Assembly: GCF_009296185.1 (NCBI RefSeq)
Contig: NZ_WBJR01000004.1
Span: 124,001-188,000, forward strand
Length of the DNA stretch: 64,000 bases
Direction: 5' to 3'
Source: Hydrogenovibrio sp. JE_KL2
GTDB taxonomy: Bacteria; Pseudomonadota; Gammaproteobacteria; Thiomicrospirales; Thiomicrospiraceae
The notes beneath the pieces were generated by a model. The model had not been told where the DNA came from. It ran no database searches and saw nothing but the letters and a program-made list of their open reading frames with translations. The position numbers were made by a program, and so were the translations under genes. Below are positions 8,939 to 18,860 of this stretch, piece after piece (within the stretch, counting starts at the first letter, position 1; every line of letters begins with the position of its first letter).

Positions 8939-9967
8939 TTATTTAGAACCAGTCGGCTTTGCGACTTCTTTTTCCTTTATCAAATATTCTCTCACGGCAC
9001 GATTGTGTTCCGCCAAAGTATTTGAAAAACGATGCTGCCCATCTCCGTTGGCAACAAAATACAATGCCTTCGTTTGCGCAGGATGAAACACCGCTCGAAT
9101 GGCATCTGCACTCGCCAGTGCGATTGGCGTAGGCGGCAATCCGTTGATGCGATAGGTATTATAAGGGGTTTTGGTTAACAAATCTTTTTTGCGGATGTCG
9201 CCATCGTAACGCGATCCCATTCCGTAAATGATGGTCGGGTCGGACTGTAGACGCATACGCTTTTTCAAACGATTAATGAATACCGCTGCAATCTTCGCTC
9301 TTTCCGGTGCATAGCCGGTCTCTTTTTCAACAATAGACGCCAGGATTAGCGCTTGATAAGGCGTTTTAAAGGGTAAATCAGCGGATCGAGCCTGCCACTC
9401 TTTTTCTAAAATGGCCTGTAAATCTTCATGCGCACGCTTTAGAACCGACAAGTCCGTGTCACCTGCGACATAGAAATAGGTTTCCGGCAAAATCATCCCT
9501 TCCAACGACCCCTTAACCCCTAATGCTACTTGCAAAGCCGCTGGAGTCAAATCGGTATGCTGCATTTTCGGCATAGCGGACAATTTTTCGATAGATTGCG
9601 CAAACGTCTCGCCAGCGATAAACGTCATCGGATAAGCGACATTCTTGCCTTTGGTGAGCTGCTCCATCAATTGCTCAACGGTCCAATTAGGGTGTATCTC
9701 GAACTCGCCGGTTTGAATCTTGTGGGCGTTGCCTGTCAGCCTGAAATACCAACGCAACCATGATGGATGACGAACCAATCGTTCACTGTACAAAAGCTGC
9801 GCGACGGCTTTACTCGATGCCCCTTTAGGAATATCTATCACTTTGGCTTGGGTCAGGGAAGAGATTGGCGCCGTCAAAAATTGCTTGAGTGCCCAGCCCT
9901 CGACTGAGAGCCAAATCACCAAAAAACAGATTCCAATGACTTTAAGTAAAAAAACGCTTTTCTTCAT
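8939..9967 (-). CDS. mltG: Endolytic murein transglycosylase MltG (YceG-like)
   Basis: An inner-membrane enzyme that cuts nascent peptidoglycan strands. The start at 9967 gives MKKSVFLLKVIG, with one membrane helix at about residues 5-25, then a LysM-like region and the YceG domain. Conserved stretches include ASIVEKETGYAPERAKIAAVF, with its catalytic Glu, LQSDPTIIYG, and NTYRINGLPPTPIA. A longer reading frame reaching 10030 overlaps pabC and lacks a ribosome site. Only 2 nt separate it from the pabC stop, so the two are coupled. The protein is about 342 residues, normal for the family. Confidence 0.93.
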   Translation of the reverse strand: MKKSVFLLKVIGICFLVIWLSVEGWALKQFLTAPISSLTQAKVIDIPKGASSKAVAQLLYSERLVRHPSWLRWYFRLTGNAHKIQTGEFEIHPNWTVEQLMEQLTKGKNVAYPMTFIAGETFAQSIEKLSAMPKMQHTDLTPAALQVALGVKGSLEGMILPETYFYVAGDTDLSVLKRAHEDLQAILEKEWQARSADLPFKTPYQALILASIVEKETGYAPERAKIAAVFINRLKKRMRLQSDPTIIYGMGSRYDGDIRKKDLLTKTPYNTYRINGLPPTPIALASADAIRAVFHPAQTKALYFVANGDGQHRFSNTLAEHNRAVREYLIKEKEVAKPTGSK

Positions 9968-9969
9968 AG

Positions 9970-10911
9970 TTACAATTCGTTTGCCAAGTCCAGGTAGCCG
10001 GTTTGATTGTCGCTTGCCCAACTCAACCAATGATAGGCGAGTTTGGCGGTTTTTTCAGTAGAGAATTGAAGTGTTTCCCCATCATTTTGCCACTCTGTCG
10101 CTGGCATCACGCCACGCAAAGCATTGCAGAAAAACACTTCATCCGCTTTAGTCACTTCTGCCAAAGCAAAACTACCGACTTCAACTTCGTAACCTAAACG
10201 CTCTGCCAACTTTAAAATCACAGGCAAGGTGGTACCACTGACGCCACTTTGTGATAAGTCAGGGGTAAATATCTGACGACCTTTCAGCCAAAGTAAATTG
10301 GATTGCGTACCAGAAATACAATTGCCTGCTGTGTCGCACATAATCGCTTCATCAAATGCTGTGCCGATCAGTGCCTGACGCGCCAATACATTTTCCAGAC
10401 GGTTCAAATGCTTTAAACCCGCCAACAAAGGTTGTTGCGCGCAACGCATATCACTGGTCGTCACGCGTTGAGGGAAAATCTGCCAGGTTGGGGGTACCGC
10501 CTCTTTTTCAAAATTCGATAAAGCCACACCACCCGCTTGCGGAAACGGCATGGACTGAAACACCCAGTTAGCCTGTTGTTCCTCATCCGGCAACGGCTGA
10601 TATCCCTTGCCGCCAAAACCTCGTGTTACCAGAATTTTAACGGCGATACTTTCAGCAGATTGACCCTCAAGACTTTGCACAAAACGCGAAAAGTCTTCCA
10701 CCAAAGTTTCCAGCCTAAAGTTGCAAAACTTTAACCGCTCTGCGCTGTGCTTAATGCGCTGTAAGTGTGCAGGCCAATTAACGACCTTCCCCTGTTGCAG
10801 CAACAAAGTCGTGAAAAAACCATCACCATATTGCAGCCCTCTATCCAACATTTCTTCTTCAAAGCAAAGTTGGTTGTCTTGAAGCGGAGCGCCCTTGTAC
10901 CAAATAGTCAT
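9970..10911 (-). CDS. pabC: Aminodeoxychorismate lyase
   Basis: A PLP enzyme of fold type IV that makes 4-aminobenzoate and pyruvate from aminodeoxychorismate, in folate synthesis. It has 313 residues, longer than the 269 of the E. coli protein. Visible motifs are RGLQYGDGFFTT near residue 24, GLKHLNRLENVLAR with the PLP lysine, and NLLWLKGRQIFTPDL with SGTTLPVIL. Residues 139-146 (VPPTWQIF) are encoded by a copy of the dispersed repeat, in a loop that is extended relative to E. coli PabC as I recall it. The start overlaps the pabB stop by 4 nt. Confidence 0.92.
   Translation of the reverse strand: MTIWYKGAPLQDNQLCFEEEMLDRGLQYGDGFFTTLLLQQGKVVNWPAHLQRIKHSAERLKFCNFRLETLVEDFSRFVQSLEGQSAESIAVKILVTRGFGGKGYQPLPDEEQQANWVFQSMPFPQAGGVALSNFEKEAVPPTWQIFPQRVTTSDMRCAQQPLLAGLKHLNRLENVLARQALIGTAFDEAIMCDTAGNCISGTQSNLLWLKGRQIFTPDLSQSGVSGTTLPVILKLAERLGYEVEVGSFALAEVTKADEVFFCNALRGVMPATEWQNDGETLQFSTEKTAKLAYHWLSWASDNQTGYLDLANEL
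10475..10495 (-). repeat. Dispersed repeat copy 4, inside pabC
   Basis: Full consensus on the minus strand, in the coding direction of pabC, translated as VPPTWQIF (residues 139-146). It keeps the frame open and falls in an inserted loop before the conserved LAGLKHLNRLE segment. Confidence 0.85.
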
Positions 10912-12347
10912 AGGGTTTCTCCCGCTTCCAGTGCACGAATCAACCCTTTCGCTTTATGTCGCGACTCCATCAATTCCCGCTCAGCAATCGAGTCAGCCAC
11001 AATGCCAGCACCGGCACGGAATTGCACATCAGAACCTTGCTTCAACATGGTACGAATCAAAATATTGAAATCCAGGCTTCCATCTCGATTGATATACCCC
11101 AAAGAACCGGTATAGGCTAAACGTGGCATTTGCTCAAGCTCTCCGATAATTTCCATACAGCGAACTTTTGGACAGCCAGTAATCGTTCCGCCTGGGAAAG
11201 TTGCGTGAATCACCTCCAGAGGAGAAATTTCCTGTTTCAAATGACCTCGCACATTGGAAACGATATGATGCACATGCTCATAGGTTTCGATCACCATCAG
11301 CTCATTGACTTCAACAGAACCAGGCTGACAGATTCTGCCCAAATCATTTCGCTCCAGGTCAATCAACATAATATGCTCAGCAATTTCTTTGGGATGCTCA
11401 CGCAGCTCTTCAATCAAAGCACGATCCTGCTCTAAATCATCACTACGTTTTCTTGTACCGGCAATGGGTCGGGTTTCAACCCAAGGCGCTCTATAACGGA
11501 CAAGGCGCTCAGGCGACGAACTAATAACTTGCCAATCTCCAAAATCCACCAATGCGGCAAAGGGCGCCGGATTGTTCTTTCTTAGCGAAGCGTAAACCGA
11601 GACGGCATCATCATTGGAAAGCGCAACATCCCATTGTCGAGATAAATTCACCTGAAAGATATCCCCCGACAGAATATATTCTTTAATATCGGCAATGCCA
11701 TCCAGATACTTGTTCTCAGGTTCTTCAGACTGGGAAACGATATGGAATGCCGTTAGAGAAAGTGCCTTAGCTTTGCATTGCTCAAAAGCCTCTTTCATAA
11801 CGACAAGATGTTGTTCAAAGCCGACCTCTGTAACCATGTACAGTGCTTTGTCAGCCTTGTCGAAAACAAAGGCGGACGGCACTCTGACAACCATTGCCAA
11901 TGGCAAACTTGAAGTCTGCTGAACAGGTAGCTTCAAAGTAGGTTCAACAACTTGTGCGTAGTCGTAACTGAAGTAGGCAAACCAGCCGCCAGTGAAAGGC
12001 AAAAAGTGATTCGTCAAACTGACAGATTGCGATGCAAAATCACGTTCAAAGCTTTGCACAAATTGCGCTGCTTCCTGCTCGCTGTTTAAGTGTGTTGTCT
12101 TTTGGGGAAATGCAAAAAGAATATCGAATCGTGCGGAGTCGATTGAGGCATCAACCGTTGATGCAATGCCTTGCACATGCTGAGATTGTGCAACGCTTTC
12201 AAGTAAAAACGGGAAGGCAACCGGATCAAGCTGATGAAGTTTTAATAAATCAAACTCGCCAACGAACAGCTTTTCTACAAGAGTGTTGCTGTCCGTTGCT
12301 GTGCTTGTTGCCGACTCACTTGCCGAACCTGGCGCCATCAAAGCCAA
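10908..12347 (-). CDS. pabB: Aminodeoxychorismate synthase component 1
   Basis: Aminates chorismate to aminodeoxychorismate with ammonia supplied by PabA; the PabA partner is not in this window. It has 479 residues, of which the C-terminal 260 form the chorismate-binding domain: GDIFQVNLSRQW, ETRPIAGTRKR, DLERNDLGRI, FPGGTITGCPKVR and RAGAGIVADS. The IAGT rather than PIKGT signature separates PabB from TrpE-like members only weakly, but the overlapping pabC neighbour supports PabB. It begins 2 nt after fabF, so it is probably coupled to the fatty-acid genes. Confidence 0.92.
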   Translation of the reverse strand: MALMAPGSASESATSTATDSNTLVEKLFVGEFDLLKLHQLDPVAFPFLLESVAQSQHVQGIASTVDASIDSARFDILFAFPQKTTHLNSEQEAAQFVQSFERDFASQSVSLTNHFLPFTGGWFAYFSYDYAQVVEPTLKLPVQQTSSLPLAMVVRVPSAFVFDKADKALYMVTEVGFEQHLVVMKEAFEQCKAKALSLTAFHIVSQSEEPENKYLDGIADIKEYILSGDIFQVNLSRQWDVALSNDDAVSVYASLRKNNPAPFAALVDFGDWQVISSSPERLVRYRAPWVETRPIAGTRKRSDDLEQDRALIEELREHPKEIAEHIMLIDLERNDLGRICQPGSVEVNELMVIETYEHVHHIVSNVRGHLKQEISPLEVIHATFPGGTITGCPKVRCMEIIGELEQMPRLAYTGSLGYINRDGSLDFNILIRTMLKQGSDVQFRAGAGIVADSIAERELMESRHKAKGLIRALEAGETL

Positions 12348-12349
12348 TC

Positions 12350-13582
12350 CTAGATTTTGGCAAAGACCAGCGTTGCGTTGGTTCCACCAAAACCTAGAGA
12401 GTTTGAAACCGCATAGTTAAGCTTGGATTGTCTGGCTTCGCCAGCTACAAAGTCCAAATCACAACCTTCATCCGGATTCTCTAAGTTCATGGTAGGAGGT
12501 AAGACTTGTTCTTCAATTGCTTTAGCAACAAAAACAGCTTCCATCGCACCTGCTGCTCCTAACGCATGACCAGTCATAGATTTAGTCGAGCTCATTGTCA
12601 GGTTATAAGCGTGTTGCCCAAATACAGATTTGACCGCGCCAACTTCACAAACATCACCAGCCGGTGTGGATGTACCATGCGCATTGATGTAATCGACTTG
12701 CTCTGGGTTTAGCTTAGCGTTGTTAATAGCGTTTTGAATAGCACGCGCACCACCTGCTCCCCCTTCTGCCGGTTTGGTCATGTGATAAGCGTCACCACTC
12801 ATACCGAAACCAATGACTTCACAGTAGATTTTTGCACCACGAGCTTTGGCATGCTCGTATTCTTCAAGTACCACAACACCTGCACCATCACTTAAGACAA
12901 AACCATCACGATCTTTATCCCATGGACGACTCGCCGTTTTAGGGTCATCATTTCGCGTTGAAAGCGCTTTGGCCGCTGCAAACCCAGCAAGACCTAGAGG
13001 GGTTGCTGCATGCTCGGCACCACCAGCCAGCATGACGTCTGCATCTCCCATTTGAATCATACGGAAAGAGTCACCAATAGAGTGTGTTCCTGTAGCACAA
13101 GCCGTTGCAATCGCCATATTCGGACCTTTCAAACCATGCATGATCGAAAAGTTACCCGATACCATGTTAACGATGGCACTCGGCACAAAAAATGGAGATA
13201 CACGACGCGGACCAGAAGCCGACAAGGTTTCATGTTGCTTTTCAATAGAACCGATACCACCGATACCGGAACCGATAGAAACACCAATTCTATGAGCATT
13301 TTCTTCGGTAACTTCCAAACCAGAGTCTTTTAGCGCTTCTGTTCCAGCTACCATGCCGTAATGGATGAAAGGATCCATTTTTTTAGCATCTTTGGCTGAA
13401 ATAACCTGCGTGACATCAAAGTCTTTGACTTCACCACCGAAGGTCACCGCAAACCCTTCCGTATCGAATGATTTTAGATAGTCAATTCCGCTTTTTCCTG
13501 CTAGAACAGCAGCCCATGAATCCGCAGTATTATTTCCCATTGGTGTCACACAACCAACACCTGTAATCACGACTCTGCGCAT
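12350..13582 (-). CDS. fabF: 3-oxoacyl-[acyl carrier protein] synthase II
   Basis: Condenses malonyl-ACP with growing acyl-ACP in fatty-acid elongation. It has 410 residues. The active-site Cys is in [10 protein letters not shown] (Cys162), the first His in [11 protein letters not shown], and the second in [12 protein letters not shown]. The N-terminal RRVVITGVG is typical. A hairpin terminator lies between it and acpP, so it may be expressed from read-through at a level below ACP. Confidence 0.96.
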   Translation of the reverse strand: MRRVVITGVGCVTPMGNNTADSWAAVLAGKSGIDYLKSFDTEGFAVTFGGEVKDFDVTQVISAKDAKKMDPFIHYGMVAGTEALKDSGLEVTEENAHRIGVSIGSGIGGIGSIEKQHETLSASGPRRVSPFFVPSAIVNMVSGNFSIMHGLKGPNMAIATACATGTHSIGDSFRMIQMGDADVMLAGGAEHAATPLGLAGFAAAKALSTRNDDPKTASRPWDKDRDGFVLSDGAGVVVLEEYEHAKARGAKIYCEVIGFGMSGDAYHMTKPAEGGAGGARAIQNAINNAKLNPEQVDYINAHGTSTPAGDVCEVGAVKSVFGQHAYNLTMSSTKSMTGHALGAAGAMEAVFVAKAIEEQVLPPTMNLENPDEGCDLDFVAGEARQSKLNYAVSNSLGFGGTNATLVFAKI

Positions 13583-13621
13583 CTAATGTATTTTCCTTAT
13601 ATTCAAATCAGCTTCATAAAA

Positions 13622-13654
13622 ACAAAAAAAGCCGTAAAAACGGCCTTTTTTGAA
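13622..13654 (-). terminator. Intrinsic terminator/attenuator between acpP and fabF
   Basis: The stem AAGGCCG / CGGCTTT with a TTTTA-type loop is followed on the minus strand by a run of seven T. Placed directly after acpP, it would let short acpP transcripts accumulate over acpP-fabF read-through, as known for other acpP loci. Confidence 0.75.
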
Positions 13655-13669
13655 TAGAAAAGCTATTAC

Positions 13670-13906
13670 TTAGTCTAGGTTAGCTTCAATGTAAGATGTA
13701 GCTTGTGCCAAAGTAGCGATTTTTTCTGCTTCTTCGTCAGGAATTTCGCAATCAAACTCTTCTTCAAGAGCCATTACTAACTCAACTGTGTCTAGAGAGT
13801 CTGCGCCCAAATCATCGATGAAAGAAGCATCAGGAGTAACTTGATCTTCTTCAACACCTAGTTGTTCAACAACGATTTTCTTTACGCGCTCTTCAATACT
13901 GCTCAT
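13670..13906 (-). CDS. acpP: Acyl carrier protein
   Basis: A 78-residue acidic carrier that holds acyl chains on a phosphopantetheine arm. The attachment serine is Ser37 in [13 protein letters not shown], the most conserved part of the family. Length and charge match E. coli AcpP. The ATG at 13906 has a GGAGAATATT ribosome site. A 120-nt gap upstream separates it from fabG and may hold an extra promoter (a TTGAAA box is present, but the -10 match is weak). Confidence 0.97.
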   Translation of the reverse strand: MSSIEERVKKIVVEQLGVEEDQVTPDASFIDDLGADSLDTVELVMALEEEFDCEIPDEEAEKIATLAQATSYIEANLD

Positions 13907-14026
13907 GGAATATTCTCCGGTTTTTGTTTAAGTTAAATTAAATGCGGTCATTTTCGCCTTAACCCTCTCAATTTTCAAGCTTTTTATTGCATCTATTTTG
14001 AAAAATTGAGGAAAATCAAAGGCTAA

Positions 14027-14767
14027 TTAAATCATGTACATACCGCCGTTGACATTTAATGTTTGGCCGGTAATATAACTTCCGCCTTCAGACGCTAAGA
14101 AGGTTACTGATTTAGCGATGTCTTCGGGTGAGCCTAAACGTTTCAAAGGAATTTGTTGGGTTAAAGATTCACGCTGCTCTTCTGACAAAGCACGAGTCAT
14201 ATCGGTATCGATAAAACCTGGCGCAATCGTATTAACGGTAATGTTTTTAGACCCCACTTCTCTTGCCAAAGATTTGCTGAAACCAATAATCCCGGCTTTC
14301 GCAGCTGCATAGTTGGTTTGGCCTGCATTCCCCATCACACCGACAACAGATGCGATGTTGATGATAGCACCACCTTTTGCCTTCATCATGCCACGAAGAC
14401 AAGCTTTAGACATACGATAAACTGAGCTCAGATTGGTTTGAATAATGTCATCCCATTCTTCATCTTTCATGCGCATCAACAGATTGTCTCTTGTGATTCC
14501 CGCATTGTTTACCAGAATGGTCGGCACACCAAACTTTTCTGTAACTTCTGACAGTACATTCGCAATCATATCAGGCTCAGTCACATTCAAACATTTTCCC
14601 ACACCTGTCGCACCGGCTTCTTTCAAATATTCTGAAATAGCATTTGCGCCAGATTCAGAAGTCGCTGTACCGATAACTGTTGCACCATTTGCTGCTAAGT
14701 CCAATGCAATGGCTTTTCCAATCCCTCGGCTTGCACCCGTTACAAAAGCAATCTTTCCAGTTAACAT
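14027..14767 (-). CDS. fabG: 3-oxoacyl-[acyl carrier protein] reductase
   Basis: The NADPH-dependent reductase of the fatty-acid elongation cycle. It is a 246-residue short-chain dehydrogenase: cofactor site TGASRGIGKAIA near residue 10, NNAGITRDNLLMRM, then the catalytic Ser in NIASVVG and the YxxxK of NYAAAKAG. The C-terminal GGMYM ending is typical of FabG. It lies between fabD and acpP, in the classic fab order. Confidence 0.96.
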   Translation of the reverse strand: MLTGKIAFVTGASRGIGKAIALDLAANGATVIGTATSESGANAISEYLKEAGATGVGKCLNVTEPDMIANVLSEVTEKFGVPTILVNNAGITRDNLLMRMKDEEWDDIIQTNLSSVYRMSKACLRGMMKAKGGAIINIASVVGVMGNAGQTNYAAAKAGIIGFSKSLAREVGSKNITVNTIAPGFIDTDMTRALSEEQRESLTQQIPLKRLGSPEDIAKSVTFLASEGGSYITGQTLNVNGGMYMI

Positions 14768-14871
14768 ACCCTTTCCTCAGTTCAAATTTGATATCGCAAT
14801 TTTAATGTATTGACAGTGAAATGAATCAAATTTTTTAATTTATCTATTCTCTTAAAAATGAAACGTCTTAT

Positions 14872-15795
14872 TTACAACGCTTCTAATGCTTTGGCAACTG
14901 AATCCGCATCATAAACAGCCATGATTCCCATGCCCTTATCAATGCGACGATTTAATCCCATCAAAACTTTACCAGGCCCTAATTCAAATAGTTTTTCAAC
15001 ACCATTGGCTTTCATCGTCTCGACTGTTTTAACCCACTGAACCGGGCGATATAACTGCTCGACCAATGCTTGCTTAATAGCCGCAGCATCTGTAAAAGAC
15101 TGTACACTGGCGTTGTGAATAACAGGAACTGATGGTGCATTAAACTCCATTGCCGCCAAAGTTTCACTTAGCGCATCTGCGGCAGGCTTCATCAAAGAGC
15201 AATGAGAAGGTACACTAACTGCCAAAGGAACAACTCGTTTTGCTCCAGCTTCTTCAAACAGAGGCAAAGCCGCATCAACCGCAGCCTTAGCACCGGCAAT
15301 CACCACTTGACCAGGGGAGTTAAAGTTAACCGCTTCAACCACGCCATCAACCTTAGCGCAGATATCAACAAGCTGCTGATCTTCCAAGCCCAATATAGCT
15401 GCCATTGCACCTTCACCGGCTGGTACCGCAGACTGCATCAAACGACCACGTGTTTCAACTAACTTCACGCCCTGAGCCAGGTCCAGCACACCTGCTGCCA
15501 CTAGAGCTGTATATTCCCCTAGAGAGTGTCCTGCCATATAGGCAGGTGCAAGGCTTTTTTCGGCTTTCAAAACACGATAAGTCGCAATCCCTGCCGTCAA
15601 CATAGCAGGCTGAGTAACATCAGTCTGATTCAACTTTTCTTCAGGGCCACCTTGTGTTACTTTCCACAAGTCATAGCCAAGCGCATCTGACGCTTCTTCA
15701 AATGTTGACTTCACCATAGGATACTGAGCGGCCATATCGGCCATCATTCCGATCGATTGAGATCCTTGCCCAGGAAACACAAATGCATATGACAT
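14872..15795 (-). CDS. fabD: Malonyl-CoA:ACP transacylase
   Basis: Moves malonyl groups from CoA to ACP to feed chain elongation. It has 307 residues. The nucleophile is Ser91 in GHSLGEYTA, an Arg follows in ETRGRLMQ, and the catalytic His is in SVPSHCSLM. The FPGQGSQSIGM start is diagnostic. It sits 55 nt after fabH and 104 nt before fabG on the same strand. Confidence 0.96.
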   Translation of the reverse strand: MSYAFVFPGQGSQSIGMMADMAAQYPMVKSTFEEASDALGYDLWKVTQGGPEEKLNQTDVTQPAMLTAGIATYRVLKAEKSLAPAYMAGHSLGEYTALVAAGVLDLAQGVKLVETRGRLMQSAVPAGEGAMAAILGLEDQQLVDICAKVDGVVEAVNFNSPGQVVIAGAKAAVDAALPLFEEAGAKRVVPLAVSVPSHCSLMKPAADALSETLAAMEFNAPSVPVIHNASVQSFTDAAAIKQALVEQLYRPVQWVKTVETMKANGVEKLFELGPGKVLMGLNRRIDKGMGIMAVYDADSVAKALEAL

Positions 15796-15850
15796 AATGA
15801 ATTAAACCTTTAAACGTTAAATTAGTTTCGCGCGAATTATATTTGGAATA

Positions 15851-16828
15851 TTAATATTTGATTAGTGCAGAGCCCCAGGTAAACCCACCGCCAAACGCTT
15901 CTAACAAAAGTGTTTGCCCACGCTGAATTCTTCCATCTCTGACCGCTTCGTTTAACGCCAGCGGAATGGAAGCTCCTGAGGTATTTGCATGCTTATTAAC
16001 TGTAATTACCGTTTGATCATCGCCTAAGCTTAGCTTTTTCGCTGTCGCTTTAATAATGCGTAGGTTCGCTTGATGCGGAACCAACCAATCCAAATCGGTT
16101 TTTGAAATATTATTGGCCTCTAAGGTCTCTTTAGCGATGCTGCTTAACGTATTGACCGCGATCTTAAAGACTTCATTACCCTTCATATGCATCGTACGCT
16201 CGGAAATATCATCCGTAGCAGGCTTCTTAGAAGGTCCAGACGGCACATGAAGCAATTCTTCATATTGGCCATCAGCATAAATATGAGTAGAAAGAATGCC
16301 TGGCTCACTAGAAGCTTCAAGCACCACTGCGCCGGCACCATCTCCGAATAACACACAGGTATTGCGATCTTCCCAATTGGTAATACGAGATAAAGTTTCT
16401 GCACCAACAACCAAGGCTTTTTTGGACATACCCGTTTGCATGAACTGATCAGCAATACTTAATGCATAAACGAATCCAGTACACACTGCCTGAACGTCAA
16501 ATGCTGGCGCACCATGATTGTTTAAACGCTGTTGAAGTAGTGTTGCGGTACTAGGAAAGATTTTGTCTGGGGTTGTGGTGGCGACGATGATTAAGTCAAG
16601 TTCTGAAGCTTGAACACCAGCCATCTCCATCGCCTGAATAGAGGCTTCATAGGCTAAATCGCAAGTAGTTTGATTGTCGGCAGCAATACGTCTTTGCTCA
16701 ATTCCTGTGCGTTCTCTAATCCACTCATCACTGGTATCAACGATCTTCTCCAAATCTGCATTCGTCATTACTTTTTCAGGAAGGTACCCCCCTGTTCCAA
16801 TAATACGACTATAGATTCTTTGACTCAT
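15851..16828 (-). CDS. fabH: 3-oxoacyl-[acyl carrier protein] synthase III
   Basis: Starts fatty-acid chains by condensing acetyl-CoA with malonyl-ACP. It has 325 residues. The catalytic triad is visible as Cys116 in AVCTGFVYA, His in PHQANLRI and Asn in [10 protein letters not shown]. The enzyme type is distinguished from FabF/FabB by this Cys-His-Asn set. It is directly downstream of plsX, as in most gammaproteobacteria. Confidence 0.96.
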   Translation of the reverse strand: MSQRIYSRIIGTGGYLPEKVMTNADLEKIVDTSDEWIRERTGIEQRRIAADNQTTCDLAYEASIQAMEMAGVQASELDLIIVATTTPDKIFPSTATLLQQRLNNHGAPAFDVQAVCTGFVYALSIADQFMQTGMSKKALVVGAETLSRITNWEDRNTCVLFGDGAGAVVLEASSEPGILSTHIYADGQYEELLHVPSGPSKKPATDDISERTMHMKGNEVFKIAVNTLSSIAKETLEANNISKTDLDWLVPHQANLRIIKATAKKLSLGDDQTVITVNKHANTSGASIPLALNEAVRDGRIQRGQTLLLEAFGGGFTWGSALIKY

Positions 16829-16875
16829 TGATACCTGCTTTGGCTTTTTAGCCCGCTGAATTGTTTATATATTAT

Positions 16876-17931
16876 TTACGCCTGCTGCTCCGTGCTGGCT
16901 TCAGAAGCTTCTTCCACAGCCGACTGCGTTTCCAGAAGTGCCTTCACCTCATGAGCAATCAAATCTGGAACATTCTTAATCACTTCAAGCCGAGCTTCCG
17001 CTATAGCATGATAAAAAGAAAACGCGTCCGCACCACCATGACTTTTAATGACAATCTTGCGCAACCCCAAAAATGATGCACCATTATAACGTCTTGGATC
17101 GACTTTTTCTTTAAAAGCTTTAAGCACAGGGTAAGAAATTAGAGCGACCAACTTGGTCAGCAAATTTTTATTGAAAGCTTCTTTCAAGTAGAAAGAGATC
17201 ATTTTGGCAACCCCTTCGCTGGCTTTCAATGCAACATTCCCATCAAAACCATCGCAAGACACTATATCGACGTCACCTTTATAGATTTCATCACCTTCTA
17301 CATAGCCAATGTAGTTGATCTTGCTACTCTTCAGGATTTCATTCGCATCTTTGATGCGCTGATGACCTTTAATCTCTTCCTCTCCGATATTCAACAGCCC
17401 CACTCGCGGGTTAGCGTTGCTATCTACTGCTTTAGCCAGAACAGAACCCATGATGGCAAATTGCGCTAAACTCTCGCCATCCGCGCCGACATTTGCGCCC
17501 AAGTCCAAAACATGAACATGCCCTTTCATGGTCGGCATGGAGGTACAAATAGCAGGACGATCAATCCCAGGCAAAGTCTTTAGTACAAACTTGGAAACCG
17601 CCATCAGAGCACCGGTATTGCCCGCGCTCACACAAGCTTTCGCCTCGTCATCTTTGACAAGATTTAAAGCCAAACGCATTGACGATTGACGCTTATTTCT
17701 CAGTGCTTTAGATGGTAATTCATCCATCTCAACAACTTGCTCAGCATGATGGACTTTGATACGACTTGCATCATATTGATGCTTGGCCAGTTCTTTTTCA
17801 ATCAGCGCTTGCTGACCCACTAGCACAATAGAAATATCTGAAAATTTGGATAGGGCTTTTAAGGAAGCGGGAACGGTTACTGATACACCGTGATCGCCAC
17901 CCATCGCATCTACTGCAATTGAAATACTCAA
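16876..17931 (-). CDS. plsX: Phosphate acyltransferase PlsX
   Basis: Makes acyl-phosphate from acyl-ACP, the donor for glycerol-3-phosphate acylation in phospholipid synthesis; a peripheral membrane enzyme. It has 351 residues. The N-terminal IAVDAMGGDHG is the family signature, with SAGNTGALMA and DGFDGNVALKASEG further on. The C-terminal tail is Glu/Ala-rich and likely disordered. It lies between rpmF and fabH, a very conserved order. Confidence 0.96.
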   Translation of the reverse strand: MSISIAVDAMGGDHGVSVTVPASLKALSKFSDISIVLVGQQALIEKELAKHQYDASRIKVHHAEQVVEMDELPSKALRNKRQSSMRLALNLVKDDEAKACVSAGNTGALMAVSKFVLKTLPGIDRPAICTSMPTMKGHVHVLDLGANVGADGESLAQFAIMGSVLAKAVDSNANPRVGLLNIGEEEIKGHQRIKDANEILKSSKINYIGYVEGDEIYKGDVDIVSCDGFDGNVALKASEGVAKMISFYLKEAFNKNLLTKLVALISYPVLKAFKEKVDPRRYNGASFLGLRKIVIKSHGGADAFSFYHAIAEARLEVIKNVPDLIAHEVKALLETQSAVEEASEASTEQQA

Positions 17932-17985
17932 GATAGGTTCCTAAACACGTTAAGACAATTTAAAACAGGAAGAAATTGGAAAGGA

Positions 17986-18006
17986 GACCCTGCCGAAAGC
18001 AGGGTC
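17986..18006 (-). other. Hairpin between rpmF and plsX
   Basis: An 8-bp perfect stem, GACCCTGC / GCAGGGTC, with a 5-nt loop. On the minus strand a pyrimidine-rich but not pure-T stretch follows. It may attenuate or process the transcript so that ribosomal protein L32 is made in excess over PlsX. Confidence 0.5.
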
Positions 18007-18024
18007 TTAAGACTTTAAAGACAA

Positions 18025-18198
18025 TTATTTGTCTTGAATAACTTTTTTACCTTTGTAGTACCCATCGGCAGTCACGTGGTGACGACGATGAATTTCACCT
18101 GTTGTTTGATCAACAGTCAACGTTGGCGCGCTCAAAGAATCATGAGAACGACGCATTCCACGTCTTGAAGGGGTTTTACGATTTTGCTGAACAGCCAT
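18025..18198 (-). CDS. rpmF: 50S ribosomal protein L32
   Basis: A 57-residue basic protein of the large ribosomal subunit, found by direct translation of the minus strand. It begins [20 protein letters not shown] and has the typical [17 protein letters not shown] ending. It lacks zinc cysteines, as in the E. coli form. A strong TTAGGAGAA ribosome site precedes the ATG. It lies between yceD and plsX, the standard arrangement. Confidence 0.96.
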   Translation of the reverse strand: MAVQQNRKTPSRRGMRRSHDSLSAPTLTVDQTTGEIHRRHHVTADGYYKGKKVIQDK

Positions 18199-18219
18199 TA
18201 TAGTTCTCCTAAAATCAAT

Positions 18220-18747
18220 CTAATCCGAATCTTTCTGCAAACTTTTCAAAACTGCAAACGGATTCTTTTTGGGTTCCGTTTCTTCGGAAATCTCATCTTG
18301 GATTTCCGGAGGGTTTTCATATGCCATTTCCCTTGTCTCATCAATAGGTGACAATGGCACATTTAATATCACTTCATCTTCAATCAATTCGATCAACGAT
18401 AACTTGTCTTCAGGAAGCTCATAGACTTCAATATCATTTGGCAGATCATCGGCAAGCGATAGTGACTCTACAAAAACACCGGTAACATCGGATTTAACAG
18501 GATAGTCAAATGCTTCTAAGGAGCGCTGACATCTTAAACTCAAAACCGTTTCAAGGTGCATATCAAACGCAATCATTTTATGCTCCGGATGCTTATAAAA
18601 CTGAACATCCACAACAACATCATGATTGGCTTCTACCAAATGCTCTACCAAGCGGGGAAATTTCCCCTGATTGACTCTGGCAACAAATCGTTTATGATGT
18701 TGTGCAGAGTAAATCGGATCAATCAAATCTGGAAGCTTGTCAAACAT
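18220..18747 (-). CDS. yceD: YceD-family (DUF177) protein
   Basis: A conserved small protein of unknown exact role, linked by position to rpmF and to 23S rRNA/large-subunit biogenesis. From the chosen ATG it has 175 residues. Family features seen are the LPDLIDPIYSAQHHKRF start, the RCQRSLEAFDYPV cysteine/arginine stretch and an acidic middle with DEVILNVPLSP. The frame is open to 18795 with ATGs at 18759 and 18795; homologues usually begin close to the LPDLIDP part, hence 18747, but 18759 has an AAGAG nearby. The start is uncertain. Confidence 0.82.
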   Translation of the reverse strand: MFDKLPDLIDPIYSAQHHKRFVARVNQGKFPRLVEHLVEANHDVVVDVQFYKHPEHKMIAFDMHLETVLSLRCQRSLEAFDYPVKSDVTGVFVESLSLADDLPNDIEVYELPEDKLSLIELIEDEVILNVPLSPIDETREMAYENPPEIQDEISEETEPKKNPFAVLKSLQKDSD

Positions 18748-18860
18748 GGCGCGAATCATACTCTTATTGAATCGCAAAGTCAAAATTAATATCACATATT
18801 TTTTAATTGAGAATTTGCGCTAAATTTCAATTAAAACAACAACTAAACAACCATAACACC

